A stretch of 64,000 bases of DNA from Furfurilactobacillus milii (GTDB lineage Bacteria > Bacillota > Bacilli > Lactobacillales > Lactobacillaceae). Location of the stretch: assembly GCF_021654115.1 (NCBI RefSeq), contig NZ_JAIWJF010000001.1, forward strand, positions 62,001-126,000, in the 5' to 3' direction. Below are positions 17,444 to 27,526 of this stretch, piece by piece. Under the pieces are notes generated by a model. The model was not told where the DNA came from. It was given only the letters and a program-made list of their open reading frames with translations, and ran no database searches. Each line of letters starts with the position of its first letter. The first letter of the stretch is position 1. The position numbers and the translations under genes were made by a program.

Positions 17444-18809
17444 CTAATTTATCGGGAGCTTTTGTATGCCAAGCTTTTTCATTATGTCACTAATGGCAGT
17501 AGCCGAATATTTTTTTGTGACTTCTGTCGTTAAAAGCAGCGTTAGATTTTTTCTTGCTCTAGTTAAACCGACGTACAAGGCGCACTTCATTTTATTAGCA
17601 GCGCTACTCTCCTGACTAAGATAGCTAAAAAGGTCAGTCGACATAATAAAAAGACAGTCATCCGCCTCGTCTCCCTTTATACCCATAATAGTAGAGACTT
17701 CAATACCATCAGTCATCACGCTATTTTCGTATTTTTTTAAAGCTTCACGGAGACGAGCAAAAGTTCTACGATCATTTTTAATATCAAAGGTTTTAAGAAT
17801 TCCATCAACATACTGTATCAGATTAGAGCTATTTAAACGTTTTTCGATTTTTGTCCTATAAACGTAATTATAAACTGAATCATCAAAAATTCTTTTCGAC
17901 TCCTTATCCTTTTTTGATACGCAAAGTGCTGACTCTAAGATAGACTGCAGAATTGTTTCTAGGTTATCTTCATTTTTTTTTGCTTTTCTAAATCTTAAAT
18001 TACTTTTGTTAACATACGTGAGTTGATACTTTGAAACCAAATTCGCAACATCACGTATTTCCGGTTCAAGACAATAATTCAAGGACCCTATACTAGTCGA
18101 CAATGCACTTTGCTCAAACTCCGTGCTCAAAAAAACATTAGCTAATTTAACGTGATTTTCAGGGCAACGATGATTTTCGTGGTTTACTTCATATTTTCTC
18201 TCTTCACATAAACCAGCTAATCCTCCTCTACTACTCAAATCTTGATTTAGATCTCCCGTCAAATAAATTTCAACTCCAAGACTGTCCAATATCTTTAAAA
18301 CTATACTCATATCTTTATCTATATCTTGAGCTTCATCGATATAAACTTTGCCTATGTTATCCGTAATAAGATCTGTGATGACTTTTCTATTAGATTTTGT
18401 CTTTTTACTTTCACCAGACTTTTGAAACAGAACCCATTTGGCACGTTCGGAAAATTGAGAAACGTGGAGCAAACCACTGTCATTAATTCGCTTTAAGTTG
18501 TACCCCCTATACTTTCCAGACACATCCTCCATTGATACACCGTGGTACTCTATATTAAACAAACAGTAAAAATAAGGCCTTATGATTTTATGATTTAAAA
18601 AATTATGAATTGTTGAAAAAAATATCTCGCGGAATGTTTCCATGGAACTTCTTTTGCAAACGTTCAAAAATAATATTCCTTGCTAAATTTGAATAAGCCA
18701 TCACATATATGGGTCTCGCAGTACCACTGATCATCCGATATTCATCAAAAATAACATTTGCTAAATGAGAAGTTTTTCCAGCTCCAGCTCCTGCCAACCT
18801 GATTTTCAT
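17444..18809 (-). pseudogene. gajB: GajB-like UvrD-type helicase, split by a homopolymer frameshift
   Basis: The first 68-codon frame (start at 18809) has Walker A GAGAGKT at residues 7-13 and ends prematurely. The +1 frame then carries everything else: STIHNF (motif Ic-like), VYIDEAQDID (motif II), IYLTGDLNQDL (III), TIMGIKGDEADDCLF (V) and YVGLTRARKNLTLL (VI), stopping at 17444. The switch lies at a run of seven T (minus strand; plus 18616-18622). Six T would restore one protein of about 455 aa, close to known GajB. Its ATG overlaps the gajA stop by 4 bases. Either a true mutation, a phase-variable switch, or a sequencing error. Confidence 0.75.
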
Positions 18810-20590
18810 TTATTAATCTCCATGTCATTTAAAAACCTCAAACAATTATCAATATGCTTTGGCAATTTTAATCCGCTCAACTCATCTTTTTTCATTCTTA
18901 AGCAAACATGCATCATTGTTTCTGCTTTGAGGCTCTCCCATTTTGTCACCAATTTTTCTTTATTTGCGACATCATCGGATTTCCAGTAATCATCGCGTAA
19001 GAAAAAATCTTTAAAGACATCAAAGTTTGACGCCACTAGGTCATCCTCTAAAGTCTTTCCCATTGTAGTTTGGACACAAACTTGATCATCAGTCAAATCA
19101 TTATGCTTTTGCTTAGCTGTCTCTTCGTTGTCCCAGTCACGGACTACAGCAAGTCTATGGCTATTGTTTTTATTGATTTTCTTCCACAGTTTAATGATTT
19201 TCTCATAACCTTTATGAAAAGAAAGTACTTCAAAACTGTTTAACATTTTGTCTTGCTGTCCAAGATATGTTTTAATTAACAATTCTTCTGAAATACCTTC
19301 AACTAGCAACAGTTTATTGGAAAAAAACAATTTAAAAATATCCATATTTGGATTTCTAGACAGATAACTACGCTCTTCTTCGTTTAGCTCAGATCCGAGA
19401 GAGACACCATATCCATCAGCCATTACAACGACGCTTTCAAGACCCACCTTATCAATGAATTCCGTACTGTGTGTAGTGTAAATTAATTGAACTTTTGGAA
19501 AATTTTTAATTGAGCTTTGTAAAAAACTAGCCATAAGCCTTTCGTTATTAATACAAAGATGCGCTTCGGGCTCCTCTACAGTTAAAACCGAAAAGTCAGC
19601 ATCTGAACTTTCTTCTAGCGAATTTGTAACTGCCATTAAATAAATTAAGTTTCTATAACCAAGCCCCTGGGATGACAATGGTTCATCGTGATATCCCAAC
19701 TGAATACTTCCTAATAACGAATTCATTGACGGCATATTTGGCAACACACTTATCTCATCAAAAAAGTCTTTGGCATTATCAATATTGGAATACTCTTGCC
19801 AATTAAAAATGTGATCCATACCACCATTATTCTTAATCACTTCAAAAAAATTTTGATAATCCGTTTCAATCTTCAACTTGGAACTATCATCTATTTTCTT
19901 CTCCATCAGGCTAACAATTGCTCTAGATCCCAGTTTATTGTTGCTCTGAGAGAAATTATCTCTTTCTGCTACCAATGAACTACAGGTAACTCTACGTAAA
20001 TCGTCAAACGATACATCACGATTGCATTCAGGCACAAAAGTTCTAGAGTGAAATTTTGAAATCATTATCAGACTCCGTTTCACCTTACCTAAGTCTTCTC
20101 CTTGTTTTTTTATTTCTACGATTAATCTACGCAACGTTTGATAATAATCATCTAAATCACGAACTGAATATTCAAATTTGATTTTATAGACTTTTCCGTT
20201 CTTATCATCGATGTCTACGAGCCAATTATTAAATGGAATGTCTGTATCAGCATCTGGCTGAAACTGTAAACATACGGATATCTGTGGAAGTGCAGCTTGT
20301 AGTTCACTCAAAAATTCATCATATTGATCGTCGTTAGAAAAATCATTTTCAAACCTACTTATGTGCCTTTGTACAAACCCATAATATTCTGCACAATCTT
20401 GGATATTAAGATCTGAAAATCCTAGTCTAGGTTTAGAAAACAAGTCCGTAAACAAAGGCAGTGACAATGCTTTTAAAAGATTACTTTTTCCACTATTGTT
20501 TTCACCAACAATAATTAAATTTTGACCAATCGGAAAATCTGTTTCCCTCACGTTTCTAAATCCTTTGACCGAAATATGTTTGATACGCAT
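18806..20590 (-). CDS. gajA: GajA-like OLD-family ATPase/TOPRIM nuclease
   Basis: 594 aa from the ATG at 20588-20590 (GAGGA 7 bases upstream); B. cereus GajA is of similar length. An N-terminal ABC-type ATPase has Walker A GENNSGKS at residues 29-36, a SSQGLGYRNLIYLM signature region and Walker B VLTVEEPEAHL followed by TTHSTEF. The C-terminal TOPRIM domain has LLLVEGISEELLI and AVVRDWDNEET, giving the acidic metal ligands. In Gabija, GajA nicks phage DNA when nucleotide pools fall and works with the UvrD-like GajB. The gene looks intact and is coupled to gajB by an ATGA overlap. AT-rich relative to flanks. Confidence 0.8.
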   Translation of the reverse strand: MRIKHISVKGFRNVRETDFPIGQNLIIVGENNSGKSNLLKALSLPLFTDLFSKPRLGFSDLNIQDCAEYYGFVQRHISRFENDFSNDDQYDEFLSELQAALPQISVCLQFQPDADTDIPFNNWLVDIDDKNGKVYKIKFEYSVRDLDDYYQTLRRLIVEIKKQGEDLGKVKRSLIMISKFHSRTFVPECNRDVSFDDLRRVTCSSLVAERDNFSQSNNKLGSRAIVSLMEKKIDDSSKLKIETDYQNFFEVIKNNGGMDHIFNWQEYSNIDNAKDFFDEISVLPNMPSMNSLLGSIQLGYHDEPLSSQGLGYRNLIYLMAVTNSLEESSDADFSVLTVEEPEAHLCINNERLMASFLQSSIKNFPKVQLIYTTHSTEFIDKVGLESVVVMADGYGVSLGSELNEEERSYLSRNPNMDIFKLFFSNKLLLVEGISEELLIKTYLGQQDKMLNSFEVLSFHKGYEKIIKLWKKINKNNSHRLAVVRDWDNEETAKQKHNDLTDDQVCVQTTMGKTLEDDLVASNFDVFKDFFLRDDYWKSDDVANKEKLVTKWESLKAETMMHVCLRMKKDELSGLKLPKHIDNCLRFLNDMEINK

Positions 20591-20777
20591 TCTCAAATCC
20601 TCATTTCCCTTTGAATTATCAGTAATTAAGTAGACAACAAATACATTAGTCAATTCGTACAATCAAAAAATGTTCATTTTCAAATTAAATCCGGGAATTA
20701 AATAAAACACTTTTCAAAAGAAATAGTAGGCTCTCCGCCTTCCAAATGTTTCTATTACGTAAACAATGTTTCTTTGT

Positions 20778-20800
20778 CATCACTTATGATACGGACTACC
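20778..20800 (-). repeat. rlmH-side attachment site
   Basis: This 23-bp copy includes the last codons of rlmH (Ser-Pro-Tyr-His-Lys, stop). Insertion here regenerates the rlmH 3' end, as with SCC elements. The only other copy I see is at 15414-15436. Confidence 0.8.
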
Positions 20801-21259
20801 TGAGTTAATCATAAATGCCCGGTAGATCTGCTCACTCAGCACTAGACGCATCAGCTGATGTGGCAGCGTAAACTTACCAAACGAAATTTGTGCGTTTGCA
20901 CGCTTCAAAACTGCGGGTGTCAGTCCCAGTGAGCCGCCGATAACGAACGTTATGTCAGAATGCCCGTACGTCCCTAAGTCTGCTATCTCCTTGGCAAACG
21001 CCTCTGATGTCCGTTCCTTGCCTAAAATAGCCAACGCATAGACATATTCCTTATCTTTAATATGATCCAGAATTCGCTCCCCCTCTTTAGCCATAACCGT
21101 ATCCATTTCGGATTGGCTTAAAGATTCGGGAGCTTTTTCGTCCGGAACTTCGACAATTTCAAATTTACAAAACTTAGACAAACGTTTCGCATATTCGGCG
21201 ATGCCCTGCTTAAAATACTTTTCTTTCAGTTTTCCAACACCAATAATCTTGATATTCAC
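20780..21259 (-). CDS. rlmH: 23S rRNA (pseudouridine1915-N3)-methyltransferase RlmH
   Basis: 159 aa when started at the GTG complementary to 21257-21259, with GGAG 9 bases upstream; this is the usual size. It begins [16 protein letters not shown] and shows the SPOUT knot: [17 protein letters not shown] and [26 protein letters not shown] ending SPYHK. It methylates pseudouridine 1915 of 23S rRNA on 70S ribosomes. The 3' end is the target of the island described at 15414-20800, and the C-terminus is kept intact by the repeat. Confidence 0.95.
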   Translation of the reverse strand: MNIKIIGVGKLKEKYFKQGIAEYAKRLSKFCKFEIVEVPDEKAPESLSQSEMDTVMAKEGERILDHIKDKEYVYALAILGKERTSEAFAKEIADLGTYGHSDITFVIGGSLGLTPAVLKRANAQISFGKFTLPHQLMRLVLSEQIYRAFMINSGSPYHK

Positions 21260-21319
21260 GTGTATATACTCCGTTTCCAAATTTTGTTTTCATCCACAAG
21301 CTCATCTGTTATGAAAAAG

Positions 21320-21895
21320 TTATCCACAGCTTTTACTTTTCCTTAACTTTCTTTACCAAAAATAATCGATTTTGCGACGCTATGTGACGCTGTCATTTTA
21401 GCCTGTGAATAAAAGTTATCCACAGTTATCCACAAGACATCTTTACACGAACACACAGCCCGTAATCACTGATAATAAAGGATTTTAAAATCGAACAGAG
21501 GTTTTTATGACCACTTATCCACCGCACTTTTTTTACCTGTGGATAACTTTTCCCACTGTTTCGAAATCCTTAGTTTTCGGCATTTATCCCCAATTCACAA
21601 ACTTATCCACAGTTTTCCACATAGTTATCCACACCTGTGCAAAACAATTTTTTCATTGCATTTTCCGAAACGAACCACTTTATTTTTCATAGCTTAGTTT
21701 GTTCGGAAAACTCGATGTTTTTATGGGGCAATTTGCCGAAAATGGGTAATGTCCCAGGAAAACATTCGGTTTTCCAAATTGGACACCAGCTAACTAAACG
21801 ATAACTACAGAATGCTGTTTACGTGACGGTGATTATTATGCAGAAATAATCCTGCATATTTACACTTTATTCTGTATAAAGACAGTTTATCCACA
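21320..21895. other. DnaA-box cluster between rlmH and htrA
   Basis: Seven exact TTATCCACA nonamers: 21320-21328, 21416-21424, 21426-21434, 21603-21611, 21625-21633 and 21887-21895 on the plus strand and 21538-21546 on the minus strand. One-mismatch versions lie at 21515, 21584 and 21614. The 890-bp gap holds no credible gene. It is not flanked by dnaA or dnaN, so it is more likely a DnaA-titrating or regulatory cluster than oriC itself, although an AT-rich stretch (21940-22060) that could unwind lies beside it. Confidence 0.75.
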
Positions 21896-22153
21896 CCACG
21901 TTTCGTTGTTTTATCCCACATTCCGTGACCTTCTCGTTTTCAAAAGTATACATTATTTTATTCATTTGTGGATTGTTTACCACCTAATTATAGATAAAAA
22001 ATGCTTATAAATACACCCATACCAGTCGTTTAGGATAAATAGAAAGTTATCAAATTTCCCAGGAAATGATTATCATGATTCAATTTGAGTTTGTGAAATC
22101 CTTGAAGGCACAAAAAAAGAGTAACTGTTTTCCACAATTACCCTTTAAAAGAT

Positions 22154-23464
22154 CTACTTACTTGAACTGCTTAATTGGCTCGTACTCTCGCTCAACGTTA
22201 TCGTACCGGTCTTTTGTTGACCATCACGATAATATTTCACGGAAACTTTATCCCCAATTTTATGGTTATAAAGCACATCACGTAAGTCTGCTTGCGACGT
22301 TACCTTGGTACCATCTATCTCGGTAATAACATCGTACTTCTTCAGGCCAGACTTTTCAGCAGCCGAATTATTGTAAATTTTAACTAGCACAACACCGCCA
22401 GTTACACTGCTTGGCAGCTTCAAAGTATTCTTCTGGCTAGTACTGTCGACGTTTGAAAGATCCACAAGTCCGACACCCAACGCTGGACGAATAACCTTAC
22501 CATTCGTAATTAATTGATTAATAATGGACACAACTTCGTTAGAAGGAATAGCAAATCCAATCCCTTCAACCGACGTACCACTTGAAGATGACGCCAACTT
22601 CATCGAGTTGATACCGATGACCTGACCAGATAAATTGATCAGAGCCCCACCAGAGTTACCAGGATTGATTGCTGCGTCTGTTTGAATAACGGTAGCATCC
22701 CCAGTTTGATTACCAGATTCATCTTCTACCGGCACCGTTCGTTTCTTGGCGGAGATAATCCCTTCAGTCACTGATGTTGCATACTGTGACCCAAGTGGTG
22801 ACCCGATGGCTAAGACAGATTGGCCAGCTTGAATCGCAGTGGAATCACCGAATTGAGCAACCGTGTTGATGTACTTGGCATCCACACGGATAACGGCTAA
22901 ATCGGTCGTTGAGTCCGTGCCGACCAGCTTACCTGAAATCTTCTTCCCGTTGCTGAGAATGATTTCCAAAGCACTGGAACCAGAGACCACGTGATTGTTC
23001 GTCACAATGTAGGCGTCGTTTCCGGATTTCTTATAAACGACCCCGGATCCTTCACTGGCAGTTTCCAAAGATGATTTGCTAGATGAGGAATCCGAATTAT
23101 TACCATTCGAATTTGATGATGATCCACCACCAAAGATACCGTACAAACCTTCGCTATCACTCGAAGATGACTGCTTCTGCATGTTAACAACCGAAACAAC
23201 TGCGCCCTTAACCTTGCTAAAGGCTTTCGTAGCGTCAGAGTTGCTCTTTACAGTGACATTAGCTACCTTAGTCGTACCATTTTTATATGACGTATCGCCA
23301 TTATTATTGTTATTCAGGGCAGAGGCACCCCCATAAGCAATACCGCCACCTAATAATCCGGCAACTAAGCCAACAATGCCAACCTTCACTAAACCTGCAT
23401 TCGATTTGCGTAGACGTTGTGGTCCTTGCCCACCTGTTTGCTTATTCTCGTCATTATAATCCAT
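22154..23464 (-). CDS. htrA: Surface serine protease HtrA (DegP family)
   Basis: 436 aa. A short cytoplasmic N-terminus is followed by one membrane helix (VGIVGLVAGLLGGGIAYGG, about 27-46), a Ser/Asn-rich linker, the trypsin-like domain with His in IVTNNHVV, Asp in TDLAVIRV and Ser in NPGNSGGAL, and a C-terminal PDZ domain from about residue 330. It degrades misfolded exported proteins. The GAGGAGG upstream lies about 24 bases before the ATG, an unusually long distance with no in-frame start between. Normally the last-but-one gene of the wal cluster, here separated from walJ by about 10 kb. Confidence 0.93.
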   Translation of the reverse strand: MDYNDENKQTGGQGPQRLRKSNAGLVKVGIVGLVAGLLGGGIAYGGASALNNNNNGDTSYKNGTTKVANVTVKSNSDATKAFSKVKGAVVSVVNMQKQSSSSDSEGLYGIFGGGSSSNSNGNNSDSSSSKSSLETASEGSGVVYKKSGNDAYIVTNNHVVSGSSALEIILSNGKKISGKLVGTDSTTDLAVIRVDAKYINTVAQFGDSTAIQAGQSVLAIGSPLGSQYATSVTEGIISAKKRTVPVEDESGNQTGDATVIQTDAAINPGNSGGALINLSGQVIGINSMKLASSSSGTSVEGIGFAIPSNEVVSIINQLITNGKVIRPALGVGLVDLSNVDSTSQKNTLKLPSSVTGGVVLVKIYNNSAAEKSGLKKYDVITEIDGTKVTSQADLRDVLYNHKIGDKVSVKYYRDGQQKTGTITLSESTSQLSSSSK

Positions 23465-23646
23465 AGGCTTTTGCGAAAAATCGCTTACCTCCTCTAAAAA
23501 TTGATTACTCTACAAAGACCATTATACAGTTTCAACTTAAAGCGGGCTTAAACGGATGCCTCGCAAACCCATATTTTTTTCTAATGATGACTATTTGGCT
23601 TAATTATTGTTTCATTTACAAACTGCCCTTGAAATGATCTTCCTTA

Positions 23647-24264
23647 CTATTCTTTTTCGGGTAACGCTCTAAAAACGGCCACGTCCATTTCTTTAGCTAG
23701 CAAAGGTTCTACCATTTTCAAAAATGTTGTGAAATGATTTGCCTCATGATGAGCGTCTAATGCTGCTTGATTTGCATACTGCTCAATAAAGATGAATTCT
23801 CCTGGGCGTTCCATAGATTGGTACATATCATAACGAAGGTTGCCACTTTCGTTTCGAGTCCCACGTATCAACGTTTGTGCTAACTCATCGTAGGCTTTCA
23901 ATTGATTTTCCTTCACGTAAACCGTTGCATTAATCGTAATCATATTTATATTCTCCTCATTAACTTCATCATTGTCTTTGCCGATGCCATTAAAAATCAT
24001 GACATCCATCGGGGCATTAGAAACGTCAGCTAGCCGCGCCAAAAAAGTTTGAAAATGATTGGCGTTGCGGTGGTTCTCAATCGCTGATTCGTTCTTATAA
24101 ACCTCTGTAAAAATAAAATCACTCGGGCAGTCAATGCCATGGTACAGGTTGAATTGCTCATTTTCAGGCTCGCTTCTAGTACCACTCACTAGATGTGTTG
24201 CAGCTTTAATAAAGTTATCTTCATCCCCTGGTTTCACGTGGACTGTTGCAAAAATTGTTTTCAT
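23647..24264 (-). CDS. Tandem antibiotic-biosynthesis monooxygenase (ABM) domain protein
   Basis: 205 aa made of two related halves of about 95 residues. Each has a TVHVK/ATVYVK start, then EQFNLYHGIDCPSDFIFTEVY or NLRYDMYQSMERPGEFIFIEQY, then NHRNANHFQTF or AHHEANHFTTF, the dimeric ferredoxin-like ABM fold. A fused duplication replaces the usual homodimer. Such proteins are quinol or small-molecule monooxygenases or of unknown function. It starts 12 bp after the SDR stop, so the two are co-transcribed, with a divergent HxlR gene as likely regulator. Confidence 0.8.
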   Translation of the reverse strand: MKTIFATVHVKPGDEDNFIKAATHLVSGTRSEPENEQFNLYHGIDCPSDFIFTEVYKNESAIENHRNANHFQTFLARLADVSNAPMDVMIFNGIGKDNDEVNEENINMITINATVYVKENQLKAYDELAQTLIRGTRNESGNLRYDMYQSMERPGEFIFIEQYANQAALDAHHEANHFTTFLKMVEPLLAKEMDVAVFRALPEKE

Positions 24265-24275
24265 GTCACATTCTC

Positions 24276-25025
24276 CTAATAATCACGCTGTTCCGTTGAT
24301 CTTAGAACTACTTCATTAATGCCAACATTCTCCGGTGTATCGATTGCGTAGACCACCGCACTCGCTACATCTTCAGCCGTCAAACCAGTCTCAGACTCGC
24401 TTTTAAGCACGGCCGCACGTAGTTCTGGATCTGAAATCGTGGAAGCCAGCGCTGTTTGCGCGTGCCCAGGTGAAATCAGTGTTGACTTGATGCCTTTACC
24501 AACTTCTTCTACCCGCAAGCCTTCCATAATGGCGCGCATAGCAAACTTGGTACCTGAATAAACCGCAGAGCCAGCACCGACAAAGTGCCCGGCTACCGAA
24601 TCTGTTGTAATGATTTGACCACTGTGCTGGGCTTCCATGATTGGTAACGCAGCCCGAATGCCATAGAGTGCGCCTTTCAAATTGATATCGATCATCGCTT
24701 CCCACTCGCTGAGCTTGCCATCCCGCAACATCGAGACCGGCATCAAACCAGCATTGTTGAACAACACGTCAACCCGCCCCAATTGTGTTTTAGCAAACGT
24801 CAATAACGCCTGTACGGCACCTGCGTTTGTTACATCCGTCACCTTATAGATAACTGTTGCCTGATAGGTTTGCGTCAATTGACTGGCAAGTTCTGTTAAT
24901 GCCTGCTCCCGCCGCGCGGCTAGGACCAGTTTTGCCCCACGTTGTGCTAATAGCGTCGCCGTCTTGGCACCGATACCACTAGAAGCGCCTGTAATAACAA
25001 CAACTTTTCCACGAACATTTTCCAT
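24276..25025 (-). CDS. Short-chain dehydrogenase/reductase
   Basis: 249 aa. Classical SDR: VVITGASSGIGAKTA near residue 10, NNAG at about 90, catalytic Ser in TTDSVAGH and YSGTKFA (Tyr-x-x-x-Lys) near residue 155. NADP preference is suggested by the basic AARRE after strand 2. Physiological substrate unknown. GAGG precedes the ATG; first gene of an operon with the ABM protein, divergent from an HxlR regulator at 25231. This layout is typical of redox/electrophile-responsive loci. Confidence 0.85.
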   Translation of the reverse strand: MENVRGKVVVITGASSGIGAKTATLLAQRGAKLVLAARREQALTELASQLTQTYQATVIYKVTDVTNAGAVQALLTFAKTQLGRVDVLFNNAGLMPVSMLRDGKLSEWEAMIDINLKGALYGIRAALPIMEAQHSGQIITTDSVAGHFVGAGSAVYSGTKFAMRAIMEGLRVEEVGKGIKSTLISPGHAQTALASTISDPELRAAVLKSESETGLTAEDVASAVVYAIDTPENVGINEVVLRSTEQRDY

Positions 25026-25230
25026 TTTTCATTACCTCGTTTCTTTAACCTGATGACATTCAATATACCCGGTTTTTTTAAGCAAACAATTACGCACTTT
25101 GACCTAACTAATGCACTTTCAGGTAAGTTTTGTGCCCCCGCGCCGTTTGGAAGGTCCAACTTTTTCGTTTTATTTTTAAACATAAGTGGTGTAGCATTCA
25201 TGCCATAATAGATGAGGAGCAAATTAACGT

Positions 25231-25611
25231 ATGAGTGAAGCTGAACCAATCTACAAAAATGGTGTTCAAGCCACACTAGCCGTCATGGGCAATAAATGGA
25301 AACCGCTCATTTTATGCCACTTAGGGCACGGGCCAATGCGGACGGCCGATATTCGTCGCAACGTCACCGGTATTTCGCCCAAAGTTCTGACTGAACAGCT
25401 ACGTGAGTTGGAGCATGATGGCATCGTTACCCGGAAAGTATTCAACGAAGTGCCGCCGCACGTTGAATATAGCGTGACCGAATACGGTAAAACGCTGAAT
25501 AACGTGCTCATTGCCATGTCGGAATGGGGCGAGGATCGAATTAAGATTCTTCAATCGCAGGGGCAAAACGCCTCGTTGCTTTTCCCCGATCATGACGGCT
25601 ATGAAAATTAA
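25231..25611 (+). CDS. HxlR-family transcriptional regulator
   Basis: 126 aa, a winged helix of HxlR type: VMGNKWKPLILCHLGHGPMRTADIRRNVTGISPKVLTEQLRELEHDGIVTRKVF. No conserved N-terminal redox cysteine before the domain, but Cys in LILCHLG is at the place found in many members. GAGGAG precedes the ATG. Divergent from SDR-ABM operon, which it probably controls. Two more HxlR-type genes lie within 4 kb. Confidence 0.88.
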   Translation: MSEAEPIYKNGVQATLAVMGNKWKPLILCHLGHGPMRTADIRRNVTGISPKVLTEQLRELEHDGIVTRKVFNEVPPHVEYSVTEYGKTLNNVLIAMSEWGEDRIKILQSQGQNASLLFPDHDGYEN

Positions 25612-25695
25612 CGCAAACAACGGTTTGATTTGACGTTTACCACGCGAAATCAAACCGTTGTTTTCTTTTGTCTTTAACTAATCGTCAACTAGCCA

Positions 25696-26562
25696 TTACA
25701 CGGCCATGTTACCAATCATGACGCCACCAACCACGACCAATAGCAGACCAACAACCGTCCATACTAAGCCTCGAGGAGTGCGGTGCTCACGTAAAATGAA
25801 GATGCCGCCAAGCGTTGCCAACACAACGTTCATTTGTGACAGTGTGAAACCAGTGGCCACGCCATTTCGTTGAGCCGAAATCAGATACGTCAGCGCAGCA
25901 ATGGAAAAAACAACACCATCAATCAAGCTAATCCACGTAACCCGTTCACTCAAAATATGCGGGCCAGCCGTCACAAGCGTCAGTACAAGTGCCATCAAGG
26001 CCATTCCCAAACCTTGTGGTAAGAATCCTTGCCATCCGGATACGTTTGCCAAACGTGGAAAGGCTGAGTATCCCACATAGCCCAGGGTAGATAGCGCGAA
26101 AATCAAAATCGTCACCCCAAGAGATGGCCGTTTTTCATCCGTTTGTTTGGCACCATCAACTGTCGTTAGCACAATGCCAACAACAATAATCACTAGCGCA
26201 ATGAAGCCAATCAATAATTCCACAGAGCCGGACCATTCGCCGAATGCCAGTACCCCCAACAACGACGTGCCAACTAATTGCAGCCCCGTAGAAATTGGCA
26301 TCGCCTTCGAAACACCAATCCGCTGAAACGCCATGTACTGCAGATACTGTCCAAACGCCCACGAAGCGCCAGACAAAACGGTCAACCAAAACTGACCAAC
26401 AGCAATATCTGGGCGAATGAACAGCCACGTGATGATGGCCACAATAAAGGTGCCAAACGTCGTGCCAATGATCTGGTTAACAGGCTTCCCACCAATTTTA
26501 GTTACCACGATTGGCAAAATGCCCCACGCAATTGCCGGAATCAATCCAATCAAAATACTCAC
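25696..26562 (-). CDS. glcU: GlcU-type glucose uptake protein (GRP/DMT superfamily)
   Basis: 288 aa with about ten membrane helices. The N-terminal LIGLIPAIAWGILPIVVTKIGGKPVNQIIGTTFGT and GASWAFGQYLQYMAFQRIGVSKAMPISTGLQLVGTSL motifs are those of the glucose/ribose porter family. Starts at GTG with GAGGGG upstream. It sits next to a glucose 1-dehydrogenase gene, the same pair as in Bacillus (glcU-gdh), supporting non-phosphorylated glucose uptake and oxidation. The gene pair is separated by 74 bp and shares orientation. Confidence 0.85.
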   Translation of the reverse strand: MSILIGLIPAIAWGILPIVVTKIGGKPVNQIIGTTFGTFIVAIITWLFIRPDIAVGQFWLTVLSGASWAFGQYLQYMAFQRIGVSKAMPISTGLQLVGTSLLGVLAFGEWSGSVELLIGFIALVIIVVGIVLTTVDGAKQTDEKRPSLGVTILIFALSTLGYVGYSAFPRLANVSGWQGFLPQGLGMALMALVLTLVTAGPHILSERVTWISLIDGVVFSIAALTYLISAQRNGVATGFTLSQMNVVLATLGGIFILREHRTPRGLVWTVVGLLLVVVGGVMIGNMAV

Positions 26563-26636
26563 AATTAAAACCCCTCTTCTGTCGATGCGTCAGCCTTATA
26601 CTGACCGCATTTTTCTATCTCATGAATTCTTGAATA

Positions 26637-27446
<810 letters not shown>

Positions 27447-27526
27447 TTAATGATCTGAACGCTATCCGACCATTTAGTTCCTTACATTTTCTTCTCAAAG
27501 CCTTCCATCGGTGCAACCGAATTCGT

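Larger units (their letters stand above)
15414..20800. mobile_element. SCC-like genomic island in rlmH carrying a Gabija-like defence locus
   Basis: A perfect 23-bp direct repeat occurs at 15414-15436 and 20778-20800; the second copy spans the last codons and stop of rlmH, so 5,364 bp separate equivalent positions. Inside, all genes run on the minus strand away from rlmH: gajA-like, gajB-like (frameshifted), a serine-recombinase remnant and a PIN-domain gene. Base composition is visibly more AT-rich than the flanks. The far junction reads TATCATAAGTGATGCGGTT on the minus strand, very like the staphylococcal SCC attachment core (from memory). The interpretation as an integrated, now immobile SCC-type element follows from these observations. 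Confidence 0.75.

Noticed and set aside
18600..18640. Programmed -1 ribosomal frameshifting in gajB
   Set aside because: The T-run contains a T-TTT-TTC heptamer fitting a -1 site, but the downstream helicase frame lies at +1, so a -1 slip would lead into the wrong frame.
21320..21895. Calling the DnaA-box cluster the chromosomal origin oriC
   Set aside because: No dnaA, dnaN, rpmH or other usual oriC neighbours are within the window; a DnaA-titrating or regulatory cluster is the safer call.
22066..22326. Plus-strand open frame at the htrA 3' end
   Set aside because: It overlaps the PDZ-coding end of htrA and has no protein-like features.
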